DNA of 64,000 nt from NCBI GenBank assembly GCA_019634975.1, contig JAHCAI010000007.1, forward strand, positions 1-64,000, read 5' to 3'. The notes beneath the pieces were generated by a model. It saw only the letters and a list, made by a program, of their open reading frames with translations. It was not told where the DNA came from and did no database searches. Of the stretch, positions 51,307 through 61,001 are shown in pieces. The translations under genes and the position numbers were made by a program. The stretch is from Burkholderiales bacterium. Its GTDB lineage: Bacteria > Pseudomonadota > Gammaproteobacteria > Burkholderiales > SG8-41. The number at the start of each line of letters is the position of its first letter. Within the stretch, counting starts at the first letter, position 1.

Positions 51307-54300
51307 ATGAGCACGACTGCCGGCCGCCCCGGCCGCCTGCACCGGCTGCTGCGGTCCAAGGCCCTGCGGATTGCGGCTGCGCTGCTGCTGCTCTACACCC
51401 TGCTGGGTTTTCTTGCCGCGCCCTGGCTGCTGCGCCAGCAGTTCCCGAAATGGGTCGAGCAGCAGCTCGGTGCCGGGGGTTCTATCGGCGAAGTGCGCAT
51501 CAACCCCTTCCTGCTGACGCTGGCGGCCAGCGATCTCGCGATCGCCGAGAAAGGCAGAAACGATCCGGTATTCCAGGTCGGCCGGCTGTTTGTCGATTTC
51601 GAGGCCGCCAGCCTGCTGCGCTGGGCATGGACCTTCCGCGAAATCCGCATCGAGCAGCCGGTCATCCACGCCGAGCTGGATGCCCGGGAAAGCCTCAACA
51701 TTGCCCGCCTGTTCGCGCATGATGGGGGAGACGCCGCGGCGACGCCGGACAAGGCCGGAAAGACGCCGCGTCTTTTGTTGCAGAAACTCGCGATCAGCGG
51801 CGGCGTGCTCAACTTCACCGACCACACGCTGCAGCCCGCCGCCGTCGCGCGCTTTGACCCGATCGATTTCGAGATCGAGGATCTGGCGACCTTGCCGGAG
51901 CACGAGGGTGAACATCGCCTCAATGCGCGCCTGCCCGGTGGCGGCAGCCTGAACTGGCGCGGCAAGCTGGCCTTGTCCCCCCTTGCCTCCTCGGGATCCA
52001 TCGAGCTGAAGGACGGCAAGCTCGCCACCTTGTGGCGCTTCGCGCGAGACCGGCTGGCGCTGGCTGAACCGAAGGGATCCTACGATGTCGGGCTGGGCTA
52101 CCAGCTGCGCTACCGTGACGGCGCGCTCGATTTGCGCGCGGGGGACGTGTCCTTCCGCCTGCGCGACCTCGCCCTCGCCAAGCCCGGGGATGAAGCGCTC
52201 GCCAGGCTATCCGCCCTGACCTTGGAAAACGGCCGCTTCGATCTGCAGGAACGCAGCATCGCATTCCAGCAGGTCCGCATCGGCGAAGGCGCGATCCGGC
52301 TTGCGCTCGACCAGGACGGCACGCCCGACTGGAGCCGGCTGGTGCGCGGCTCCGGACAGCCGGCAGAGCCTGCACCGACGGATCGGGAAGCTCCCGCGGC
52401 AACGACCCGCCCTGCCTGGCGACTGTCATTGCCCGATGTGGCTATCGGTCCGCTGGCTCTGGCCATCGACGACCACAGCCGCATCGATCCGCTGCGAATG
52501 CGCGTCGCGCAAGCGGAAGCCGGCTTTGCTCTGGAGGCCGGCTTCGGTGATAAGCCGCAGATCAGCCTGAGTGCGGCCGGCCTCACGCTGCGCGGAATGC
52601 AGGCAGGCACGGGCGAACAGAAAGTACCGCCAGTAACGCTGTCCGTAGCCGAACTCAGCGGGGCCGGTTTCGATCTGCAGAAGCAGGCTTTTCGCGCCGA
52701 CAGCCTGCGTCTTGGCGGCGGACGCAGTGAAGTCACGCGCGACGGCGGAGGCGACATCAGCCTGCTGCACATGTTCGCGCCGCGGAAGGACTCGCCATCG
52801 GAGAAGAGTGGCTTCTCCGCGGTCATCGACCGCATCGAACTGGCGGACTACGCGGTCGCGCTCGGCGACCACGGCTTCCAGCCGCCACTGGCCTATGACC
52901 TGGAAAACATCCATGCCGGCGCCGGACCGCTGACCCTGCCCCCGCAGAAGCCGCTGGGGCTGGAGCTGTCGCTGAACGTGAAACAGGGCGGCACGCTGCG
53001 CGCCAAGGGCAGCGTCGACCTCAAGCAGCAGACCGGCGACCTGCGCCTCGAGCTGGCGGAACTTGCCCTGGCACCGCTGGAGACGGTACTCCGGCAGCAC
53101 AGCACGCTGACCCTCGTTTCGGGCAAGGCCGGCAGCAGCGGGCGCCTGCGCTGGAGCGCGGCTGGGACACCGGTGCTGCGCTACGCCGGTGATGCCACGA
53201 TCAGTGCCCTTGAACTCCAGACCGCCGCCAGCAAGGAAAAACTGCTCGGCTGGCAGGAGCTCACCGCCGGCGGCATCGACTACAGCAGCAGTGACAACCG
53301 GCTGTCCCTGTCCCGGCTCAACCTCGCGCGCCCGTATGCGCGGCTGGTCGTGAACAAGGACCGCAGCACCAACCTCGCCGCCATCCGGCGGCCCGCGCCC
53401 GCGGCAGCCGCGGCGCCGGCTCCCGCGGCAGAACCCGTAAAAGGAACAGCCCTGGATGTCACCATCGACCGCCTCAGCGTCGAGCGCGGCAACATGGACT
53501 TTACCGACCTGAGCCTGGTGCTGCCCTTCTCCACCCATATCCAGTCGCTGGGCGGCTCCGTCAGCGGACTGTCCTCGGCGCCGGAGTCGCGGGCCAGCCT
53601 CAAGTTCGAGGGCCGCATCGAGGACTACGGCCTCGCGCGTGCCGAAGGCGCCATCCAGCCCTTTGCGCCGAAGCGGTTCACGGATATCGCGGTGACTTTC
53701 CGCAACGTCGAGCTGACGCCGCTGAGCCCGTACACCGCCACTTTCGCGGGCCGCAAGATCGCCTCCGGCAAGCTGTCGCTGGACCTGCAGTACAAGCTCG
53801 ACAACAGCAAGCTCGCGGGCGACAACAAGGTGCTGCTGGAAAAATTCACCCTCGGCGAACGAGTCGACAGCCCCAACGCGGTCAGCCTGCCGCTGGACCT
53901 GGCGATCGCGCTGCTGACCGACAGCAGCGGCAGGATAGACCTCGCGGTGCCGGTCAGCGGCAACGTCGACAGTCCGGAGTTCAGCTACGGACACCTGGTG
54001 TGGCAGGCCATACGCACGGTCATCACGCGCATCGTCACCGCACCCTTCCGCGCGCTCGGCGCGCTGTTCGGCTCCGGTGCCGAGGAACTGGGGGAAATCC
54101 TCTTTGATCCGGGCAGCGCGCGCATCCTGCCGACCGAGTACGAAAAGCTGCGCCGGGTCGCCGAAGGGCTGCAGAAGCGGCCGCAATTGCGGCTGGTCGT
54201 GCAGGGCCTCTACCACGCGGAAAGCGACAGCCGCGCGCTGCGCGCCCGCGACGTGCGCGCCGAGCTCGCGACGCGCGAGGGCCTGAAGCTCGCGCCCGGC

Positions 54301-54756
54301 GAGGATCCGGGGCCGATCGGTTTCGACAGCCCGAAAACCCAGCGCGCCCTGGAAGGCATGCTGGCGGCGCGCGCCGGCGATCCGGCCGTGGCGCAGTTTG
54401 CCGAGGCCTTCCGCAAAGCGGCCGGCCGCGATGCCGCGCGCGTCAACCCGGTGCTGGCGCTGATGGGACGCGGCGCCGGCGACCGCGAACTCTACGTTGC
54501 CATGCACCAGCGCCTGATCGAACTGCAACCGCTGGCCGGGGCAGAACTGCCGGCACTGGCCAAGGCGCGCGCCGACAGCATCCATCGCGCATTCACCACG
54601 CGCCTCAAATTCGATGCCGCGCGGCTGTCCGGCAAGCCCGTCGAGGCCGCGGCCGAGACCGTCAAGAACAACGTGCCGCTGAAGCTGTCCTTCGAGCCGA
54701 TGCCGGGCGCTGCTGCCGCAGCGACTCAGGCCGCAGAACCCGCGGAAAAACGGTAG
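51307..54756 (+). CDS. DUF748 / AsmA-like giant envelope protein with OmpA-like C-terminus
   Basis: A 1149-residue protein with one N-terminal transmembrane anchor (about 19-42, ALRIAAALLLLYTLLGFLAAPWLL) and a long beta-rich periplasmic region of the DUF748 type, related to AsmA-like proteins that bridge the envelope and handle phospholipids. Repeated patterns include LTLENGRFDLQERSIAFQQVRIG and the C-terminal FDPGSARILPTEYEKLRRVAEGLQKRPQLRLVVQG, which is like OmpA. It starts 15 bases after the 3-hydroxyacyl-CoA dehydrogenase gene. Function unknown. Its 3' end overlaps the convergent GGDEF gene by 31 bases. Confidence 0.85.
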   Translation: MSTTAGRPGRLHRLLRSKALRIAAALLLLYTLLGFLAAPWLLRQQFPKWVEQQLGAGGSIGEVRINPFLLTLAASDLAIAEKGRNDPVFQVGRLFVDFEAASLLRWAWTFREIRIEQPVIHAELDARESLNIARLFAHDGGDAAATPDKAGKTPRLLLQKLAISGGVLNFTDHTLQPAAVARFDPIDFEIEDLATLPEHEGEHRLNARLPGGGSLNWRGKLALSPLASSGSIELKDGKLATLWRFARDRLALAEPKGSYDVGLGYQLRYRDGALDLRAGDVSFRLRDLALAKPGDEALARLSALTLENGRFDLQERSIAFQQVRIGEGAIRLALDQDGTPDWSRLVRGSGQPAEPAPTDREAPAATTRPAWRLSLPDVAIGPLALAIDDHSRIDPLRMRVAQAEAGFALEAGFGDKPQISLSAAGLTLRGMQAGTGEQKVPPVTLSVAELSGAGFDLQKQAFRADSLRLGGGRSEVTRDGGGDISLLHMFAPRKDSPSEKSGFSAVIDRIELADYAVALGDHGFQPPLAYDLENIHAGAGPLTLPPQKPLGLELSLNVKQGGTLRAKGSVDLKQQTGDLRLELAELALAPLETVLRQHSTLTLVSGKAGSSGRLRWSAAGTPVLRYAGDATISALELQTAASKEKLLGWQELTAGGIDYSSSDNRLSLSRLNLARPYARLVVNKDRSTNLAAIRRPAPAAAAAPAPAAEPVKGTALDVTIDRLSVERGNMDFTDLSLVLPFSTHIQSLGGSVSGLSSAPESRASLKFEGRIEDYGLARAEGAIQPFAPKRFTDIAVTFRNVELTPLSPYTATFAGRKIASGKLSLDLQYKLDNSKLAGDNKVLLEKFTLGERVDSPNAVSLPLDLAIALLTDSSGRIDLAVPVSGNVDSPEFSYGHLVWQAIRTVITRIVTAPFRALGALFGSGAEELGEILFDPGSARILPTEYEKLRRVAEGLQKRPQLRLVVQGLYHAESDSRALRARDVRAELATREGLKLAPGEDPGPIGFDSPKTQRALEGMLAARAGDPAVAQFAEAFRKAAGRDAARVNPVLALMGRGAGDRELYVAMHQRLIELQPLAGAELPALAKARADSIHRAFTTRLKFDAARLSGKPVEAAAETVKNNVPLKLSFEPMPGAAAAATQAAEPAEKR

Positions 54757-55643
54757 CTTCCGCCGCCGTCCTTCTTCGCCTCGTACATGGCCTGGTCGGC
54801 CGCTTCGATCAGCGCATCGACATCGCCGCCGTGCTCGGGATAGAAGGCAATGCCGATGCTGCAGGAAATCGCGAACCGGCCGGAGCTCAGCTCGAACATC
54901 CGGCCCAGCGCAGCCGCGATCTTGGCCGCAACGCCGGCAGCGTCCCCGGGCCTGGCAATGTCGGGCAGCAGCACCAGGAATTCGTCGCCGCCGTAACGAC
55001 CCACGACGTCCGATTCGCGCAGGGCTCCGCGCAGCCGCCGGGCAACGGCTTGCAGCAGTTCGTCGCCTGCGACATGGCCGAATTCGTCATTCACCGGCTT
55101 GAAGCGGTCGAGATCGACGAAAAAAAGCGCCAGCCGGCTGCGGTTGCGGCGCGCCCGCAGCAGGTTGTTCTCCACGAGGTCGATGAAATGCTGGCGGTTG
55201 GGCAGCCCGGTCAGCCCGTCGAAACGCGCCAGGTCACGCAGCTTCTGTTCCAGCGCCTTGCGCTCGGTGATGTCGTTGGCATAACCGCTCCAGCAGATCG
55301 TGCCGTCGGGCTCACGGACCGGCAGGTCCTGGGCCTCGATCCAGATCAGCCGGCCGTCGCGCGCATGCATGCGGAATTCGCCGCGCCACTGGCGCAGCTC
55401 GGCCGCGGTCTGCAGGCTTTCCGCGATGACGCGGTCAATATCCTCCGGGTGGATCATCGCCAGCACCCCCTCGGCATCGGCCAGCGCCTCGGCCGGCGAC
55501 ACGCCGAGTACCCGCTGCATGCCGGAACTGACATAGCGGTAGCGGAACACCCCTTGCGGGCTGCGCTCGAGCTGGTAGAGGAAACCCGGCAGCAGGTCGG
55601 CGAAGCGGTCGAGTGAATCGGTGGTTTTTCCGGACTGGGACAC
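54726..55643 (-). CDS. PAS-GGDEF diguanylate cyclase
   Basis: A 305-residue cytoplasmic protein. The N-terminal PAS domain (about 15-130, ending WSGYANDITERK) is followed by a GGDEF domain with RYGGDEFLVLLPD. The catalytic GGDEF motif is intact and an inhibitory RxxD site (RESD) lies five residues before it, so it should make c-di-GMP with product inhibition. No EAL domain. No transmembrane helix is seen. The stop lies in the end of the DUF748 gene. Confidence 0.92.
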   Translation of the reverse strand: MSQSGKTTDSLDRFADLLPGFLYQLERSPQGVFRYRYVSSGMQRVLGVSPAEALADAEGVLAMIHPEDIDRVIAESLQTAAELRQWRGEFRMHARDGRLIWIEAQDLPVREPDGTICWSGYANDITERKALEQKLRDLARFDGLTGLPNRQHFIDLVENNLLRARRNRSRLALFFVDLDRFKPVNDEFGHVAGDELLQAVARRLRGALRESDVVGRYGGDEFLVLLPDIARPGDAAGVAAKIAAALGRMFELSSGRFAISCSIGIAFYPEHGGDVDALIEAADQAMYEAKKDGGGSYRFSAGSAA

Positions 55644-55747
55644 TGGCGCTTGTCGCGGGTCGGCCGCGTCGATCGCAGGATTTCGGAAGACCTATTATCA
55701 CCCGATCCGGCAGCGCTTATGCGGTGACCGCAGGCCTGGCCCCGCAG

Positions 55748-56950
55748 TCAACAAGCCTCGACGAAAGCGCTACCGGCCTCCAGCAGGCGCTCGATCTCGG
55801 CGTGCGTATAGCCCGCCTCCGCCAGCACCTCCCGGGTATGCTGGCCCTTGGCCGGCGAGGGCCGTTCCGCGGCAAAAAAATCTCCGTTGTAGCGCATGGG
55901 CGCACCCATTGCCCGGGCGATATCGGGCAGCCCGGTGTCGAGCAGCGGCAGACAGGCCGCCAGCGCCGGGTCGGCGAGCACATCGGCCACGGTGTTGATC
56001 GGACCGCAGAGGATGTCGGCGGCGCGCAAGCGTTCCAGCCAGTATTCCGAGGGCTTCGATTTGAGCAGCGGCACGATCAGTGCGTGCAGCGCTGCGCGAT
56101 TGCCGACACGTCCGGCGTTGCTGGCGAAACGGCGGTCGTCACCCAGCGCCTCCAGTCCGAGAGCCGCGCAGAATTTCTTCCAGTGCGAATCACGCAGCAC
56201 CGCGATGGTGATGTAGCGCCCGCCGGCGACCTCGAAGGCGCCGGCGGGCGCGAGCAGGCTGTTCTGGTTGCCCTGGCGCGGCGGCAGCCGGCCGGAGGCC
56301 ATGTATTCGGTGAAGCCGCCGCACATCAGTGCCGCAGCCGCCGCCATCAGGCTGACGTCGATATGGGCACCGCCCTGCCCGCTCAGGCGGCCGTACAGCG
56401 CCAGCAGCACCGACTGCACCGCGTAATTCGCCGCCGCCATGTCGATCAGCGGAAAGCCGACGCGCAGCGGTGCGCCCTCCGGCTCGCCGACCACGCTCAT
56501 CACGCCGCTTACCGCCTGCAGGATGGTGTCGCTGGCCGGCAGCTGCGCGTAGGCACCATCCTGGCCGAAGCCCGAGACCGTGCAATAGATGATGTCGGGC
56601 TTGAGCGCCTGGCAGCGTTCATGGCCGAAGCCCAGCTTCGCCATCACGCCGGCACGGTAATTCGAGATCACCACATCAGCCTTCGACACCAGGCGCTCGA
56701 CGATGCCGCGCCCTCCTGCGTCATTGAGATCGATTCCGATGTCGCGCTTGTTGCGGTTGAGCGCGACGAACTGCGGATTGCCGAAACGGCCCGGCTCGCC
56801 GCGCCCCGCGCTGCGTTGCCAGTCACCCTCGCGGCGCTCGATCTTGATCACGTCCGCGCCCATGTCGCCCAGCAGCGTGGCGGCATAGGGGCCAGCGACG
56901 CCTTCGGTCATGTCGACCACCCGCACTTCAGAGAGTATTTTCCTGTTCAT
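55748..56950 (-). CDS. Family III CoA-transferase (CaiB/BaiF type)
   Basis: Third CoA-transferase of the window, 400 residues, with VRVVDMTEGVAGPYAATLLGDMGADVIKIE, SGFGQDGAY and the expected nucleophile Asp170 (FPLIDMAAANYA). The start at 56950 (MNRKILSEVR) is preferred to upstream in-frame codons. It stands alone between two diguanylate cyclase genes, with a 104-base gap on one side and a divergent 187-base gap on the other. The substrate is unknown. Confidence 0.88.
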   Translation of the reverse strand: MNRKILSEVRVVDMTEGVAGPYAATLLGDMGADVIKIERREGDWQRSAGRGEPGRFGNPQFVALNRNKRDIGIDLNDAGGRGIVERLVSKADVVISNYRAGVMAKLGFGHERCQALKPDIIYCTVSGFGQDGAYAQLPASDTILQAVSGVMSVVGEPEGAPLRVGFPLIDMAAANYAVQSVLLALYGRLSGQGGAHIDVSLMAAAAALMCGGFTEYMASGRLPPRQGNQNSLLAPAGAFEVAGGRYITIAVLRDSHWKKFCAALGLEALGDDRRFASNAGRVGNRAALHALIVPLLKSKPSEYWLERLRAADILCGPINTVADVLADPALAACLPLLDTGLPDIARAMGAPMRYNGDFFAAERPSPAKGQHTREVLAEAGYTHAEIERLLEAGSAFVEAC

Positions 56951-57137
56951 TCCGAAGAGACCATCACTTGCTGCCTGCCGTGACTGACCCGATTCCAGGC
57001 CCTGCGGGCGCTGCAAGGCTTGCACGGATCGCAGAAGTCTAATTATCCTTTAATCAGGACGGTCCGGACCAGGCCGGGTTCCTCGCTTCACCGGACACTG
57101 GTCATTCCTGAAACTTGCGTTCAGCCGGGAGCAGAAA

Positions 57138-58127
57138 ATGCCCTCCAGTGAACAGCTGATGCAGATCATCAGGATTCAGTCCGAAATCGCCAAGCTCGGA
57201 CTGGACCTCGGTGGCGTGATGCAGTACGTCGTCGAACAGACCCTGCCGCTGATTGAAGCGGATGGCGCGGCAATCGAGCTGGCCGAGGACGGAGACATGG
57301 TCTATCGGGCAGCCTCGGGGATTGCCGGGAACCAGCTGGGACTGAGACTGAAAGTCGCCGAGAGCCTGTCCGGCCTGAGCGTCAGGACCGGCGAAACCCT
57401 GTCCTGTGCCGACTCCGAAAGCGACTCCCGGGTTGACCGCGTCGCGTGCCGCAAAATCGGCCTGCGCTCGATGATCGTCATGCCACTCAAATACCGGGAC
57501 ACCACTGTCGGTGTCCTGAAGGCAATGTCGGCTCAGCCCGGCAAGTTCGCTGCGCGCGACATCACCCTGCTGGGCCTGCTGTCGGAGGTGGTTGCGGCTG
57601 CCATGTATTTTTCGACCCAGTACGACAGCGACAGCCTCTTCATCAAGGCAACCCACGACAACATGACCGGGCTGGCCAATCGCGCGCTGTTCATGGACCG
57701 CCTGCGAAACGCCGCCGCACGCGCCGGGCGGGAACAGCGTCCCTGCGGCGTGTTGATGATCGACATGGACGGGCTGAAACAGATCAACGACACGCATGGG
57801 CACCGGACGGGGGATGCCGTCCTCATCGAGTTCGCAGACCGGCTGAAGAAGTCCACGCGAAGCACCGATACCGCTGCGCGGCTGGGCGGAGACGAGTTCG
57901 GCGTCATCCTGACGCCGCTTGAAACAGCAGAGGGTATGGAGGTGGCAGTACAGCGCATCGAGTCTCAGATCCATGCGCCCTTTGTGTTCGAGGGCAGCCA
58001 GTATCCGCTGAAGGCCAGCATCGGTTCCGCGCTCATGCCCGGGGACGGCACGCAACCGGAGGCGCTCCTCGAGATTGCGGACCAGCGCATGTATGCCGCC
58101 AAGCAGTTGCGCAGGAAAAGCGGCTGA
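57138..58127 (+). CDS. GAF-GGDEF diguanylate cyclase
   Basis: A 329-residue cytoplasmic signalling protein. A GAF-type domain (about 20-155; LPLIEADGAAIELAEDGDMVYRAASG and SMIVMPLKYRDTTVGVLKAMS) is followed by a GGDEF domain (MTGLANRALFMDRL; RLGGDEFGVILTP). The active-site motif is intact and RSTD five residues before it is an I-site. It would synthesise c-di-GMP in response to a small ligand or redox signal. It lies just upstream of the ABC transporter genes (146 bases), which could be coincidence. Confidence 0.92.
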   Translation: MPSSEQLMQIIRIQSEIAKLGLDLGGVMQYVVEQTLPLIEADGAAIELAEDGDMVYRAASGIAGNQLGLRLKVAESLSGLSVRTGETLSCADSESDSRVDRVACRKIGLRSMIVMPLKYRDTTVGVLKAMSAQPGKFAARDITLLGLLSEVVAAAMYFSTQYDSDSLFIKATHDNMTGLANRALFMDRLRNAAARAGREQRPCGVLMIDMDGLKQINDTHGHRTGDAVLIEFADRLKKSTRSTDTAARLGGDEFGVILTPLETAEGMEVAVQRIESQIHAPFVFEGSQYPLKASIGSALMPGDGTQPEALLEIADQRMYAAKQLRRKSG

Positions 58128-58273
58128 GCTGGAGCACCACTCTCGCCGATTGCAGCCTGTGGGGAAATCAGGCCGGCGCAGGATGGCCCCGGTCTGATCT
58201 ATATCAAGTTCTGCCGGGCCGGGCTTTGCTAGCGTCTGAGGCAACTCCCGCCCGACCCCCCACGGAGGCCGTC

Positions 58274-59245
58274 ATGTTCCAGCGTTACCTGATTCCCGCC
58301 TTGATCGCGTTCCTTGCCGCCGGCCACGCCGGCGCAGGACAGATCACTCTCTACACCTCGATGCCCAAGAACAATGCCGAGCAGCTGATCGACGCTTTCG
58401 AAAAAGCCGTGCCGGACGTCAAGGTCCAGCTTTTCCGGGCCGGCAGCGGGCAGATCCTCAACAAGCTGCAAGGTGAGTTTGCGGCACGCCAGGTCAGGGC
58501 CGACGTCGTCATGCTTGCCGACGAAGTGAGCATGACCGACCTGAAGCGCGACAACCGGCTTCTCGCCTATCGTGATGCCCCGGTGAAGGATTTGCCCAAG
58601 GGGAGTTACGACCCCGGCTTCACCTATTTCGGCACGCGCATCATGACTGTGGGCATCATCTACAACACCCGGCGGGTGCAGCAGGCGCCCACGAGCTGGG
58701 CGGAACTCGTCGCCGGCAACAACGTAAAGCAAACCGTGATGCCAAGTCCGCTGTACTCCGGCGCGCAGCTCGCCAACCTGACCCTGCTTACCGAGATGCC
58801 GGGCATCGGCTGGCCCTACTTCGAGAAAATGGCTAAGGAAGGCGTGCAGACCGTGGAAGGCAACGGTGAAGTCCGTAACGCGGTGGCCGAGGGCTCGAAA
58901 TCGTACGGGATGGTGCTCGATTACATGGCGATTGAAGCGGCACAGAAGGGATCGCCCGTGGCCTGGGTTGCTCCCAGGGAAGGCGTGGTTGCTTTCTTCC
59001 AGCCCATCGCCATCCTGCAGGGCGCAGCCAACGTCGAAGACGCCAAGAAATTCATCAGTTTCCTGCTGTCCCGTCCGGGGCAGGAGCTCGCGGTCAAGCA
59101 GGGTTATCGTCCGCTGATCGCCAATATGGCACCGCCGGCCGGTTTTCCGGCAATGGACAAGATGAAGGTCATCCCGGTGGATGCAGCCGCCATCGAGAAG
59201 GCGGGCCAGACCAAGAAGCGCTTCGACGCCCTGTTCGGCGGCTGA
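58274..59245 (+). CDS. ABC transporter periplasmic binding protein (iron(III)/2-aminoethylphosphonate type)
   Basis: A 323-residue secreted binding protein with signal peptide MFQRYLIPALIAFLAAGHAGAG and QITLYTSMPKNNAEQLIDAFEKAVPDVKVQLFRAGSGQI, typical of FbpA/AfuA-type and phosphonate-type receptors. A conserved YFGTRIMTVGIIYNTRRV and LVLDYMAIEAA follow. The ligand could be Fe(III), 2-aminoethylphosphonate or another small anion; no motif separates these by eye. The start is taken at the signal-peptide Met. It is the first gene of a three-gene transporter operon. Confidence 0.87.
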   Translation: MFQRYLIPALIAFLAAGHAGAGQITLYTSMPKNNAEQLIDAFEKAVPDVKVQLFRAGSGQILNKLQGEFAARQVRADVVMLADEVSMTDLKRDNRLLAYRDAPVKDLPKGSYDPGFTYFGTRIMTVGIIYNTRRVQQAPTSWAELVAGNNVKQTVMPSPLYSGAQLANLTLLTEMPGIGWPYFEKMAKEGVQTVEGNGEVRNAVAEGSKSYGMVLDYMAIEAAQKGSPVAWVAPREGVVAFFQPIAILQGAANVEDAKKFISFLLSRPGQELAVKQGYRPLIANMAPPAGFPAMDKMKVIPVDAAAIEKAGQTKKRFDALFGG

Positions 59246-59261
59246 TCGCGCAGGAAGATCA

Positions 59262-61001
59262 ATGGCCGCGGCACCGGCCGCCTCAAGGGATGCCTCCTCG
59301 CTGACGGCATCCCTTTTCGCCTCCTGGTCGAGCGAAAAGCTCGTTCTCGCGCTCGTTTTCGTCCTCATCGGTTTTCTGTCGGTCGTGCCCATCGGCCGGT
59401 TGGTGGTTGAAGCCTTCTTTGTCGGCGGCGCGCCCAGCCTCAATGCCTTCGGGGAAGTACTCGCACAGCCCGCCACCTGGCGCGCGCTCCGGCATACGCT
59501 GGAGACCAGTCTCGGCGGGACACTGGTTGCCGTGGTCATCGGCACGTTGATGGCATTGCTCGTCGCACTCACCAACGTGCGCGGAAAACTGCTGCTCGTC
59601 TTCTGCCTGATGCTGCCGATGATGATTCCGCCCCAGGTGATGGCGCTGTCCTGGATCGGACTGACCGAGCCAGGCGGATTCTTCATGCGCACGACGGGCA
59701 TTGGAGCGTGGTTCGACATGAATCCGCTGTATTCGGTGGGCGGCATCATACTCGTGCTGGGAGTGCAAAGCGCCCCGGTGGTGTTCCTGACATTGCGCGC
59801 CGGGCTGCGTGCAATGCCGGCCGACCTCGTCGAAGCTGCGCAAGCGTCCAGCGCCGGACGTGCCCGCGTGATCCGTGACGTCGTGCTGCCACTGATGACG
59901 CCGGCGCTACTCTCCGGTGCGTCTCTCGCCTTCATAGCGGCCGTTGGCAATTTCGGCATACCCGCGCTGCTCGGCATGCCTGTGCGCTACAACACCCTGC
60001 CGGTGCTGATATACCGCAAGCTTTCGGGTTTTGGCCCGACGGTTCTGGGAGAGGTCGCTGTGCTCTCCGTACTGCTTGCGGTCATCGCCGTGGTGTTCAT
60101 CGGTCTGCAGGCAAGGCTGCTGTCCCGCCGCGATTACCGTGCCACCGGCACCTCGGCCACGCTGCTCCCTTATGACCTGGGACGCTGGCGTTTCCCGGCC
60201 GAGTGCTTCGGATGGCTGCTGATTTTCGCGACGCTGATCCTCCCGCTCTCGGCGCTGCTGGTCAATTCGCTGACACCCGCCTACGGCATAGAACTCACCC
60301 CCGCAAACCTGACGCTGGATCATTATCGCTATGTGCTGTTCATCGACTCGGTCACTCGACAGGCATTCACCAATTCCTTCTTCCTTGCGGCAGGCGCGGC
60401 AACCGTTCTGGTGCTGCTTGCCATCGTGTTCGGATTTTTCCTGGTTTGGCGGCCGCACTGGCTGCTGCGAATGCTCAACTCGCTGGCCGATCTGCCTTAC
60501 GCCCTTCCCGGAACCGTGGTCTCGATTGCCTGCATTCTCGTTTTCATCCAGCCGATTCCCTTTACGCAGATTTCGATCTACAACACGATCTGGATCATAT
60601 TTGCGGCCTATCTAGTCAGGTTCATGACGCGCGCGATTCGTCCGATCGTCAATTCCTATCATGCGATCGACCGCGCGCTCGACGAGGCAGGGGCCATGTG
60701 TGGCGCCAGCCTGCTGGTGCGGATGCGCACCATCGTGCTGCCGCTGATCGCGCCCACGGCCTTCGCTGCGGCAATGATCGTGTTTCTCGCGGCATTCAAT
60801 GAACTCACGATCTCCATTCTGCTGTGGTCAGCCGGCACCGAGACCGTCGGTGTCATGGTGTTCAACCTCAAACAGGCGGGTGACGTCCTTGAAGCCTCCG
60901 CGATGTCCTGCCTTACCATATTGCTCACGGTGACGCTCATGGCCATGCTCTCGGCTTTCGGACGACACCTGCCTTCGGGAGTCATTCCATGGCGCGTGTG
61001 A
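59262..61001 (+). CDS. ABC transporter permease with two fused membrane domains (FbpB-like)
   Basis: A 579-residue permease with 12 predicted helices in two homologous halves, the fused layout of FbpB/ThiP/AfuB proteins. Permease EAA-type loops are visible in each half, AAQASSAGRARVIRDVVLPLMTPALL and DEAGAMCGASLLVRMRTIVLPLIAP, which contact the ATPase. It starts 17 bases after the binding-protein gene, with an AGGAAGAT ribosome site before the ATG at 59262. It overlaps the ATPase gene by 13 bases. Confidence 0.92.
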   Translation: MAAAPAASRDASSLTASLFASWSSEKLVLALVFVLIGFLSVVPIGRLVVEAFFVGGAPSLNAFGEVLAQPATWRALRHTLETSLGGTLVAVVIGTLMALLVALTNVRGKLLLVFCLMLPMMIPPQVMALSWIGLTEPGGFFMRTTGIGAWFDMNPLYSVGGIILVLGVQSAPVVFLTLRAGLRAMPADLVEAAQASSAGRARVIRDVVLPLMTPALLSGASLAFIAAVGNFGIPALLGMPVRYNTLPVLIYRKLSGFGPTVLGEVAVLSVLLAVIAVVFIGLQARLLSRRDYRATGTSATLLPYDLGRWRFPAECFGWLLIFATLILPLSALLVNSLTPAYGIELTPANLTLDHYRYVLFIDSVTRQAFTNSFFLAAGAATVLVLLAIVFGFFLVWRPHWLLRMLNSLADLPYALPGTVVSIACILVFIQPIPFTQISIYNTIWIIFAAYLVRFMTRAIRPIVNSYHAIDRALDEAGAMCGASLLVRMRTIVLPLIAPTAFAAAMIVFLAAFNELTISILLWSAGTETVGVMVFNLKQAGDVLEASAMSCLTILLTVTLMAMLSAFGRHLPSGVIPWRV

